From Treponema sp. (GTDB lineage: Bacteria; Spirochaetota; Spirochaetia; Treponematales; Treponemataceae), in NCBI GenBank assembly GCA_017617145.1, contig JAFZWX010000113.1:1-31594 (forward strand): 31,594 nucleotides of DNA, written 5' to 3'. Position 1 is the first letter of the stretch. Each line of letters starts with the position of its first letter. Shown here piece by piece: positions 7,170 through 13,198 of the stretch. The notes beneath the pieces are model-generated. The model made no database searches, was not told the DNA's origin, and saw only the letters and a list, made by a program, of their open reading frames with translations. The position numbers were made by a program, and so were the translations under genes.

Positions 7170-7946
7170 ATGAAGTTTTTTGATACTCATGCCCACATCG
7201 GGCTTATATACGATGATCCTATTGAACAATTACGCGTAATTCAGAAAGCCAAACAGGCCGGAGTTCAGCGAATTGTCAGCATTAATAACAGCCTTATGGA
7301 TTTTCCAAAGGTGTATAATTCTCTTAAATCAGTTCCTGGACTGTACCACGCAGTTGGCGTTGCTCCGTCTGAAGTAACAAATCCTGGCCCAGATTACGCT
7401 GCAACAATCGAAAAATATCTTGAGCTCCCGAATGTAGTTGCAGTTGGCGAAACTGGTCTGGACTATTACAAACAATTTGGAGACAAGCGTTCACAAATTG
7501 AACTTTTTATTACTCAACTCGAAATAGCTCAGAAGCATAATCTTCCTGTAATTATTCACAATCGTGATGCAGGCCGTGATGTTTATGATGTTTTAACTGA
7601 ACGACTGCCAGATTCAGGTGCAATTTTACATTGTTATTCTGAAGATGCCGAATATGCGCAGAAGTGTCTTGATAAAAATATATGGTTCAGCTTTGCAGGA
7701 AACTTGACATACCGCAATGCACGAAACTTACACGAAACAGTTTTGAACATTCCGATAGACCGCATTTTGATTGAAACAGAAAGTCCGTTTATGATTCCGG
7801 CAGAGTACCGCGAAAAAAAGCGTACAATGCCTGCATATCTTCCATCTACAGCAAATTTCCTTGCCGAAATGCTCGATATGGATCTGGAAGAATTAAGCGA
7901 ACAGCTCTGGAAAAACAGCTGCAAGGCATTTAAGCTACCTGAATAG
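7170..7946 (+). CDS. TatD-family metal-dependent hydrolase (DNase-like)
   Basis: This is an amidohydrolase-fold phosphoesterase of the TatD group, whose members act as Mg-dependent 3'-5' exonucleases or D-aminoacyl-tRNA deacylases. The 258 residues match the family. Metal ligands are visible: His7 and His9 in DTHAH, Glu94 in GETGLDYY, His130 in IIHNRDAG and His154 in LHCYS. Two substitutions stand out. The usual ETD-x-P is ETESP, with Glu204 in place of the conserved Asp. The usual GxHP loop reads GVAPSE. Both may shift activity. The ATG at 7170 has TAGGAAG upstream and starts at the family's first strand; the frame is open further upstream without support. It is followed by dus after a 54-bp repeat-filled gap. 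Confidence 0.88.
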   Translation: MKFFDTHAHIGLIYDDPIEQLRVIQKAKQAGVQRIVSINNSLMDFPKVYNSLKSVPGLYHAVGVAPSEVTNPGPDYAATIEKYLELPNVVAVGETGLDYYKQFGDKRSQIELFITQLEIAQKHNLPVIIHNRDAGRDVYDVLTERLPDSGAILHCYSEDAEYAQKCLDKNIWFSFAGNLTYRNARNLHETVLNIPIDRILIETESPFMIPAEYREKKRTMPAYLPSTANFLAEMLDMDLEELSEQLWKNSCKAFKLPE

Positions 7947-7996
7947 CGCGGTCCCTGTGCTTCGACAGGCTCAGCAACCACGGGTCGAAAGGCCGT
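7947..7996 (+). repeat. GAGCCTGTCGAAG-family repeat between tatD and dus
   Basis: The core CTTCGACAGGCTCAG (7960-7974) is the reverse complement of the core seen in dus and after holA. It is framed by CGGTCCCTG on the left and GGTCGAAAGGCCG on the right. TTCGAC pairs with GTCGAA. The right arm contains GAAAGG (7987-7992), which is placed as the Shine-Dalgarno of dus. Confidence 0.75.
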
Positions 7997-8000
7997 AAAT

Positions 8001-9041
8001 ATGGAACTATACCACAAAGTCAAAATCGGAAATCTCGAACTCAAAGGCAACCTCTTTCTGGCTCCTGTTGCAGGCTACAGCGACAGTGCATTTCGTTCTG
8101 TATGCATAGAAAACGGAGCCTGTTTTACATATACCGAAATGGTAAGTGCAGAAGCTCTTGTTCGCAAAAACCTGAAAACTGAAATTTTAATGCGCCGTGC
8201 CTGCAATGAAGCAGCTTATGCTGTACAGATTTTTGGTGGAGAACCTGAAATTATGGCACAAGCAGCACAAATTGTCCTTGAAAAAACAAATTGTGAATGT
8301 ATAGATATAAACTGTGGCTGCCCGGTACCAAAAATTGTAAAAACAGGTGCTGGTTCGGCTTTGACACGTGACCCCGACAGGCTTTTTAAGGTTGTAGAGG
8401 CAGTTGTAAAGGCCGTAACGGTCCCTGAGCCTGTCGAAGGGCCAACAAAAGGTCCAACCCCCGTTACAGTAAAAATCCGCTCTGGCTGGGAGCAAAAGCA
8501 AATAACCTGGCCCGAAGCCGCTCTTGCCGCCCTCGAAGCAGGTGCAAGTGCCATAACAATTCATCCAAGAACTAAAGCTCAAGGCTACGAAGGTCATTCC
8601 GACTGGAATATTATGCACGAGCTTGTAGAATTAGTTCAAAAATGGGAAAAACAGAATAGCCCTGACCTTCACATTCCTGTTTTTGGCAGCGGAGACCTTT
8701 TTAAGCCCGAAGATGCCCTAAAAATGCTTGAAGAAACAGGTGTAGATGCCGTTATGTTTGCCCGTGGAGCAATGGGAAATCCTTTTATTTTCCGCGATAC
8801 AACTTCTCTGCTTACAACCGGTACATACGAGCCGGTTCCAGCTTCAGTGCGCATAAAAACAGGCTTTGCAGAACTTGAACGTCTTGCTGCAGAAACTAAT
8901 GAACAGCATGCCTGTCTTGAAATGCGTAAAAGATTCCATGCCTATTCCAAAGGAATCCCAAACGGCGGACCACTACGCAATGCAATTGTTCATGCCGCAA
9001 CAATTCAAGATTATAAAAACATCTTCGAAGGCCTATATTAA
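8001..9041 (+). CDS. dus: tRNA-dihydrouridine synthase
   Basis: This FMN-dependent enzyme reduces uridine to dihydrouridine in the tRNA D-loop. The 346 residues form a TIM barrel plus a helical tRNA-binding domain. Visible motifs are the N-terminal FMN site LAPVAGYSDSAFR (20-32), the catalytic Cys107 in DINCGCPVPK, GAGSALTRDP (116-125), VTVKIRSGW (155-163), IHPRTKAQGY and GSGDLF. Between VVKAV and PVTVKIR there is an unusual insertion of about 13 residues (140-152, VPEPVEGP...) encoded by a dispersed DNA repeat. The barrel motifs continue in frame on both sides, so the gene is likely intact. The only Shine-Dalgarno-like sequence lies in another repeat copy just upstream. It is probably cotranscribed with the TatD-family gene. 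Confidence 0.94.
   Translation: MELYHKVKIGNLELKGNLFLAPVAGYSDSAFRSVCIENGACFTYTEMVSAEALVRKNLKTEILMRRACNEAAYAVQIFGGEPEIMAQAAQIVLEKTNCECIDINCGCPVPKIVKTGAGSALTRDPDRLFKVVEAVVKAVTVPEPVEGPTKGPTPVTVKIRSGWEQKQITWPEAALAALEAGASAITIHPRTKAQGYEGHSDWNIMHELVELVQKWEKQNSPDLHIPVFGSGDLFKPEDALKMLEETGVDAVMFARGAMGNPFIFRDTTSLLTTGTYEPVPASVRIKTGFAELERLAAETNEQHACLEMRKRFHAYSKGIPNGGPLRNAIVHAATIQDYKNIFEGLY
8419..8442 (+). repeat. In-frame copy of the GAGCCTGTCGAAG repeat inside dus
   Basis: This 24-bp stretch is identical, base for base, to 12673-12696 after holA. In dus it is translated as roughly T-V-P-E-P-V-E-G. GG(T)CCCT and AGGGCC can pair around the core. Confidence 0.88.
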
Positions 9042-9047
9042 ATGGCA

Positions 9048-9089
9048 TGTATTTTATCAAAAAGTCGTTGTATTTAATCAAAAAATCGT
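9048..9089. repeat. Two tandem 21-bp repeats downstream of dus
   Basis: The copies 9048-9068 and 9069-9089 differ at two positions; each begins TGTATTT and contains ATCAAAAA. A 21-bp period is two helical turns, as in tandem protein-binding sites. Function is unknown. Confidence 0.7.
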
Positions 9090-9157
9090 TTGTTTTTTAC
9101 CGATTCCCGTGTTATCTTTATATAAGGGTTGTTTTTTACAAAACTTCAGAATTGAGG

Positions 9158-9190
9158 TGGTATAACAGCCTTTTTCCTGTGTACACAGGA
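9158..9190 (+). promoter_or_regulatory. Probable hpf promoter with palindromic operator-like site
   Basis: An extended -10, TGGTATAAC (9158-9166), predicts a start near 9173. A perfect 16-bp palindrome, TCCTGTGTACACAGGA (9175-9190), begins within a few bases of that start. This is a position where a repressor would block transcription. A -35 is weak (TTTACA at 9135, spacer 20). The binding protein is unknown. Confidence 0.5.
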
Positions 9191-9237
9191 TTAAAACTAA
9201 AAACGGAGCAATATTTTTGTTTCCAAGGAGAATTATT

Positions 9238-9525
9238 ATGGAAAAATCAATAAACGCAGTTGGATTTACATTAGAACAAAAACAGTCTGACATGATAGAT
9301 TCAAAACTTAAAAGAATTTCTTATGCCGAAGACCTTATTATAAATCTTACAATGAGAATTAAACATGATAAAGCTTATTCCGTTGAAACAACAGTAAATT
9401 TCCGCTGGGGTTCACAAGCACATGTTTCAAATGAAGACTTTGATTTTGGTGCAGCATTAAACAAAAACATGGACATGCTCGACCAGAAGATTAACAAAGA
9501 AAAGGAAAAGAAACAGGAGAAATAG
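9238..9525 (+). CDS. hpf: Ribosome hibernation promoting factor (HPF/YfiA, short form)
   Basis: A small S30AE-type protein that binds the 30S decoding region and inactivates or dimerises ribosomes in slow growth. The 95 residues correspond to the short form. The pattern fits HPF: SINAVGFTLEQKQSDMIDSK for the first strand and helix, LIINLTMRI and VETTVNFRWG for the sheet, then a long C-terminal helix (NKNMDMLDQKINKEKEKK). No C-terminal dimerisation domain follows. The ATG at 9238 has AAGGAG 8 nt upstream; an ATG-less extension to 9217 is unlikely. It lies upstream of hprK-ptsH, which recalls the hpf-pts linkage near rpoN in proteobacteria. A palindrome and tandem repeats upstream suggest control of expression. 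Confidence 0.82.
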   Translation: MEKSINAVGFTLEQKQSDMIDSKLKRISYAEDLIINLTMRIKHDKAYSVETTVNFRWGSQAHVSNEDFDFGAALNKNMDMLDQKINKEKEKKQEK

Positions 9526-9534
9526 AAAAAGTCT

Positions 9535-9619
9535 TGAGTTTGTGACCGTAGTAGAAAATGCCTTCGGCTAACTTCCTTTTGTTGGTCGAAGGCATTTTCT
9601 GCGAAAGGGAACAAACTCA
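9535..9619. repeat. 85-bp two-stem hairpin element between hpf and hprK
   Basis: The outer stem TGAGTTTGT (9535-9543) pairs with ACAAACTCA (9611-9619). The inner stem AGAAAATGCCTTCG (9553-9566) pairs perfectly with CGAAGGCATTTTCT (9587-9600) over 14 bp. Internal loops of 9 and 10 nt separate the stems. No T-run follows, so a simple intrinsic terminator is unlikely. It may be a dispersed structured repeat or an RNA 3' end. Confidence 0.85.
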
Positions 9620-9643
9620 TATAAAAATTCATATTATTTCCTA

Positions 9644-9672
9644 TTGCTCTTTTCTTTCATTTTGTATAGTAT
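9644..9672 (+). promoter_or_regulatory. hprK promoter, leaderless type
   Basis: -35 TTGCTC (9644-9649), a 17-nt spacer and -10 TAGTAT (9667-9672), ending 6 nt before the hprK ATG. No Shine-Dalgarno is present. Confidence 0.55.
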
Positions 9673-9678
9673 AACTGT

Positions 9679-10668
9679 ATGGCGGAGAAAAAATTCAGTG
9701 TTTTGGACTTGCTCGACCTGGAGCTTTCGGGACACGATGCCTTGCAATTAAAATGTATTGCAGGACGTCGCGGACTTCCTCGTGCAATTACAATTCCAGA
9801 AATAAACCGTCCCGGTCTTGCACTTTCGGGTTTCTTTGAAAACTTTGCAGGTGACAGAGTTCAGCTTTTTGGCCGCGGAGAAACAGCCTATCTTTATAAA
9901 CTTCACAAAGAAAAAAATACCGAAACATTAAAAACCTTTTTCAAACCTGGAATTCCTTGCTGTGTATTTACCTATAACTGCGAACCAACAGAAGAATTCC
10001 GTGAGCTTGCCGAAGAAAACTGCTGCCCTATTTTACAGACAGACCTTTCATCTACAGAATTCACAACACGCCTTACCCGTGTTTTTTCAAATATTTTTGC
10101 GCCACACAAAACTTTCCACGGAGTTTTAGTTGAAGTTTACGGTATTGGTATTCTTCTTTCGGGTCACTCGGGTGTTGGTAAAAGTGAAACAGCTCTTGAA
10201 CTTGTAGAACGCGGACACCGTCTTGTTGCAGATGACATTATAGAAATCCGCTGTGTAAACGGAAATACAATTCTTGGTCGTGGTGCAAATACAACAATCA
10301 GTCACCACATGGAAATCCGCGGACTTGGTATTATTAATATTTCACAGCTCTATGGAGTAGGTGCAATCCGAAACCAAAAGGAAGTTCAGCTCATAGTTCA
10401 GCTTGAAGACTGGGATTCAAGCAAAGCCTACGATCGTCTTGGAACAGAGCAGGCTTACCAGGAACTGCTTGGTGTAAAAATCCCTGTAATCGAAATTCCT
10501 GTTCGACCTGGACGAAACCTTCCTATTATTATTGAAGCTGCTGCCATGAATGAACGCCTTAAGGATATGGGTTACAACGCTGCCAAAGACTTTAATGAAA
10601 ATGTACTTAAATGGATTGAAACCGGTGATGCAAAAACTGCATACTATGGTCACGATAATTCATACTAA
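9679..10668 (+). CDS. hprK: HPr kinase/phosphorylase
   Basis: This bifunctional enzyme phosphorylates or dephosphorylates HPr on Ser46 according to ATP, fructose bisphosphate and phosphate, coupling carbon status to regulation. The 329 residues match the family. The N-terminal domain is followed by the conserved His147-Gly148, the P-loop GHSGVGKS (162-169) with Glu170, the acidic pair Asp185-Asp186 and the family signature MEIRGLGIIN (211-220). The C-terminal region ends in PVRPGRN and an Asn-rich helix. The start ATG has no Shine-Dalgarno and lies 6 nt after a -10, so a leaderless mRNA is predicted. Its substrate HPr is encoded 36 nt downstream, in an operon with lexA and holA. Confidence 0.96.
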   Translation: MAEKKFSVLDLLDLELSGHDALQLKCIAGRRGLPRAITIPEINRPGLALSGFFENFAGDRVQLFGRGETAYLYKLHKEKNTETLKTFFKPGIPCCVFTYNCEPTEEFRELAEENCCPILQTDLSSTEFTTRLTRVFSNIFAPHKTFHGVLVEVYGIGILLSGHSGVGKSETALELVERGHRLVADDIIEIRCVNGNTILGRGANTTISHHMEIRGLGIINISQLYGVGAIRNQKEVQLIVQLEDWDSSKAYDRLGTEQAYQELLGVKIPVIEIPVRPGRNLPIIIEAAAMNERLKDMGYNAAKDFNENVLKWIETGDAKTAYYGHDNSY

Positions 10669-10704
10669 AAAATATATTAAGGCAGAAATGCCGGGGAAAT
10701 TATT

Positions 10705-10971
10705 ATGATTGAGAAAATTCTTACTGTTCAAAACCGAGCTGGTATTCACGCCCGTCCGGCTGCTATTATTGCACAAACAGCAAACAAGTTTGAAGCCGAA
10801 ATCACACTTACACGCGATGATACAACAGTAAATGCAAAATCTATTATGGGTGTAATTGCAATGGGTGCAGGTTACAATACCCAGATGACTATGAATGTCG
10901 AAGGTCCTGATGAATCAGAAGCTGCCGCTACAATTGAGGCCCTTTTTGAATCAAAGTTTGAAGAAGAATAA
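10705..10971 (+). CDS. ptsH: Phosphocarrier protein HPr
   Basis: An 88-residue HPr with both phosphorylation sites: the catalytic His15 in GIHARPA and the regulatory Ser46 in NAKSIMGVIAMGAG. His15 would accept phosphate from enzyme I. Ser46 is the target of the HPr kinase encoded just upstream. No EI or EII genes are in the window. Spirochaetes such as T. pallidum are known to keep HPr and HprK without a working sugar-transport PTS, so a regulatory role is likely. GGGGAA about 8 nt upstream is the ribosome site; a small GGCA/TGCC hairpin with a GAAA loop lies directly before it. Confidence 0.96.
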   Translation: MIEKILTVQNRAGIHARPAAIIAQTANKFEAEITLTRDDTTVNAKSIMGVIAMGAGYNTQMTMNVEGPDESEAAATIEALFESKFEEE

Positions 10972-11008
10972 TTAATCCCAAAAACAAAGGATTTATTCAG
11001 GAGGCATT

Positions 11009-11614
11009 ATGAAAGGTATAACCGATAGACAAAAAGAAGTTCTAACTTTTATTTCTTCATTTACAGATGCAAACGGATATCCACCAACAGTCAGAGAAAT
11101 CAGCGAACATTTTGATATTTCTATCCGTGCAGTTCAGGATCATATTCTTGCTCTTCAGAAAAAAGGATTTTTGTCTCAGGCACAAAAACGAGCGCGTTCT
11201 ATAAAAGTAATTTCTGATTCAGGAGAATCTGTTCCTTTTGTTGGCCGCGTTCCTCTTCTTGGTACTGTTGCAGCCGGTAAACCTCTCCTTTGCGAAGAAA
11301 ATCTAGACGGATATTTAAACCTTACAGAACCATTTGTTCGCCCGGGAAAAAGTTATTTTGCACTGCGCGTTCGTGGACAAAGTATGATAAATGCAGGGAT
11401 TCTTGAAGGAGACCTTGCTGTAATAGAACAGGCGAGCACTGCTGTAGACGGTCAGATTATTGTTGCAGTAATTGATGACGCCATTACATTAAAACGATAT
11501 TACAAGGAAGCCGGAAGAGTTCGTCTTCAGCCGGAAAATCCTTCTTTCCAGCCTATTTATTGTGACGACCTTCGAATTGTTGGCATTCTTTCAAATATCG
11601 TAAGAACTTACTAA
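11009..11614 (+). CDS. lexA: SOS repressor LexA
   Basis: A transcriptional repressor that self-cleaves when RecA filaments form on damaged DNA. The 201 residues match LexA. The winged helix-turn-helix occupies about 1-65 (PTVREISEHFDISIRAVQDHI). The cleavage site is Ala89-Gly90. The catalytic dyad is Ser125 (GQSM) and Lys162 (TLKRY). AGGAGG lies 5-6 nt before the ATG. It is third in the apparent hprK-ptsH-lexA-holA operon. No convincing LexA operator is visible in the 37-nt gap before it, so its own promoter and autoregulation are not evident. This contrasts with the usual autoregulated lexA. Confidence 0.96.
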   Translation: MKGITDRQKEVLTFISSFTDANGYPPTVREISEHFDISIRAVQDHILALQKKGFLSQAQKRARSIKVISDSGESVPFVGRVPLLGTVAAGKPLLCEENLDGYLNLTEPFVRPGKSYFALRVRGQSMINAGILEGDLAVIEQASTAVDGQIIVAVIDDAITLKRYYKEAGRVRLQPENPSFQPIYCDDLRIVGILSNIVRTY

Positions 11615-11640
11615 AAAGGCGTTGCCATAAAAACGAGCCA

Positions 11641-12672
11641 ATGACACCACCGGTTTATTTATATAATGGACCCGAATTTGGTCAGCGGGATGAAGCTGTA
11701 GAAGCTGTAATCAAAACACTGGAAAAAAAATTCGGCGAAAGTGAACAGCATATTTATTATCTCAATGAGACATCTCTTGGACAGGTGCTTTCTGTTTTGG
11801 ATAACGGGAATCTGTTTTCAAGTGCAACCTGTGTCATTTGTAAAAATGCAGAGCTGCTTAAGAAAAAAGAAGATATAACTCTTGTTGAAGACTGGATTAA
11901 ATCTGTTCAAGATTCAGGAGAAGAAAGTTCTGTCCTTATTTTTGTTTCTGATGAAATTTCTGTAGATTCTAAACTCGACAAGCTTATACCGCCTTCAAAT
12001 AAAAAGAAATTCTGGGAAATGTTTGACAACCAGAAGATTCCCTGGCTTACTGATTATTTTCGTAAAAACGGTTATGGGCTTGAACCAGATGCAGCCCAGA
12101 TGATTCTTGATATGGTCGACAACAATACAATGGCTCTCAAGAATGAATGCTCTCGTTTTTTCCTATGTCTTGAAAAGGGCAAAATTGTTACCCCTGAAGA
12201 TGTAGATTCCTTCCTCACTCACAACCGCGAAGAAAATGCCTTTACGCTTTTTAAGCAAATGGTGACTACTGCAGATTCTGCCGAAAAACGCTTTTCCGAT
12301 TCTCTTGAAGTTTTACAGGGTATTCGACTTTCAAAAGATAATTCTTCTGTAATGATAATTGCGGGGCTTTCTTCTTGTTTTAGAAAACTTGTTTTATGGC
12401 ATAAGTTGCAAAACGAAAGCAATGGTGGTTATGGAGCAGATGAATCAACCTTAAAATCAAATGGATTTGGCAGTAATCTTTTGCAAAATCAATATAGAAA
12501 AGCATCAAAAATCTGGACAATCGGACAGGCAACCGCAATACTTGCAATTCTGGCTTCTACCGACATGCAGATTCGCTCAGGCGGTACAATGATGGAAGAT
12601 GTTCTTCTTCAAAAGATGCTTTTCGAAATTATTGTAAAAAAAGGTGCTACCCTCGCCACAGCGGAATACTAG
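11641..12672 (+). CDS. holA: DNA polymerase III subunit delta
   Basis: The clamp-loader subunit that opens the beta sliding clamp. The 343 residues match HolA. The N-terminal strand VYLYNGPEFGQRDEAVEAV replaces the P-loop of related AAA+ proteins, as in delta generally. FSSATCVICKNAELL and SVLIFVS follow, then the three-helix lid DAAQMILDMVDNNTMALKNECSR and the C-terminal collar with LFKQM. It follows lexA by 26 nt, with only a weak ribosome site, so translation may rely on coupling. A dispersed repeat directly follows its stop. It is convergent with the ydbC-like gene. Confidence 0.9.
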   Translation: MTPPVYLYNGPEFGQRDEAVEAVIKTLEKKFGESEQHIYYLNETSLGQVLSVLDNGNLFSSATCVICKNAELLKKKEDITLVEDWIKSVQDSGEESSVLIFVSDEISVDSKLDKLIPPSNKKKFWEMFDNQKIPWLTDYFRKNGYGLEPDAAQMILDMVDNNTMALKNECSRFFLCLEKGKIVTPEDVDSFLTHNREENAFTLFKQMVTTADSAEKRFSDSLEVLQGIRLSKDNSSVMIIAGLSSCFRKLVLWHKLQNESNGGYGADESTLKSNGFGSNLLQNQYRKASKIWTIGQATAILAILASTDMQIRSGGTMMEDVLLQKMLFEIIVKKGATLATAEY

Positions 12673-12696
12673 CGGTCCCTGAGCCTGTCGAAGGGC
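12673..12696. repeat. GAGCCTGTCGAAG-family repeat after holA
   Basis: Identical over 24 bp to the copy inside dus (8419-8442). It starts at the base after the holA stop and ends 2 bp before the stop of the convergent ydbC-like gene. It can form a small hairpin (GGtCCCT/AGGGC) but lacks a T-run. Confidence 0.88.
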
Positions 12697-12698
12697 AA

Positions 12699-12923
12699 CT
12701 ACAGTTCCAATTTATTTAATAATTCCTTCAGCGCCACCAGCTCTTCTTTTGTCAGCGTCAATCCTTTTCCCATTTTCTGATGATCAGGCGACCAGCTGCG
12801 TAAATCGTATTTTGCAGGACGTCCGCCCCACGAAACAAGATTCAATTCCATATTCCAGCCGCCTTTTCCTTCGGCAACCAGACCAAGGCTTTGTTCTATA
12901 GAAAATGAAAAATCTTCTGCCAT
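12699..12923 (-). CDS. YdbC-like PC4-family single-stranded-DNA-binding protein
   Basis: A 74-residue protein resembling bacterial YdbC, relative of the eukaryotic coactivator PC4, which dimerises and binds ssDNA. The match rests on the pattern FSIEQSLGLV, GWNMELNLVSWGGRPAKYDLRSWSPDH and KMGKGLTLTKEEL, where the WSPDH and KMGKG blocks are characteristic. The ATG at 12923 is chosen because GGAGG lies 7 nt upstream and the family begins here; the open frame extends further into a hairpin repeat with no support. A 93-bp hairpin sits ~30 nt upstream, probably in the 5' leader. Role in this organism is unknown; DNA repair or transcription is possible. Confidence 0.85.
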   Translation of the reverse strand: MAEDFSFSIEQSLGLVAEGKGGWNMELNLVSWGGRPAKYDLRSWSPDHQKMGKGLTLTKEELVALKELLNKLEL

Positions 12924-12952
12924 TATGTACCTCCAAGTAATTGGTTCATGTG

Positions 12953-13045
12953 GTAAAAAATTACTCACGCGAAGAACCCTGTTTTGCTCCACTAGACGAA
13001 GAGGGCGTTCCGCAAAACAGGAACCTTCGCTCCGCAATTTTTTAC
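12953..13045. repeat. 93-bp long hairpin element upstream of the ydbC-like gene
   Basis: Three stacked stems: GTAAAAAATT (12953-12962) with AATTTTTTAC (13036-13045), GCGAAG (12969-12974) with CTTCGC (13025-13030), and CCTGTTTTGC (12978-12987) with GCAAAACAGG (13012-13021). AAC faces AAC between the upper stems and the apical loop is 24 nt. It resembles the 9535-9619 element in layout, not sequence. It may be a structured leader of the minus-strand gene or a mobile repeat. Confidence 0.85.
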
Positions 13046-13139
13046 AACCTTTCCTATTACTTATACATAATAATATCACATATTTTCTATATAACGAGCC
13101 TTTTTTTACTGAAATTTAGTTAAAATGCCGATAATAAAG

Positions 13140-13168
13140 TTGTAAGATTGTATTTTATGAGTTAAAAT
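13140..13168 (+). promoter_or_regulatory. Promoter of the lipoprotein/LysM pair
   Basis: -35 TTGTAA (13140-13145), a 17-nt spacer and -10 TAAAAT (13163-13168). The predicted start is ~24 nt before the ATG, and GAGGA (13189-13193) is the ribosome site. Confidence 0.6.
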
Positions 13169-13198
13169 AATAGTAATCTTTAAAATGTGAGGATTAAT

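Noticed and set aside
9176..9189. Intrinsic terminator of dus at the 14-16-bp palindrome
   Set aside because: A perfect palindrome with no loop and no following T-run is a poor terminator; an operator is more likely.
9535..9619. Integron attC site
   Set aside because: Treponema denticola carries a chromosomal integron, so attC was considered. The RYYYAAC and GTTRRRY core sites are not at the ends of the hairpin and the stems lack the usual bulged bases.
10681..10692. Terminator between hprK and ptsH (GGCA-GAAA-TGCC)
   Set aside because: The stem is only 4 bp and no T-run follows; readthrough into ptsH is expected.
12924..13079. N-terminal extension of the YdbC-like protein through the hairpin element
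   Set aside because: The added residues are encoded by the repeat and the internal ATG at 12923 has GGAGG and matches the family start.
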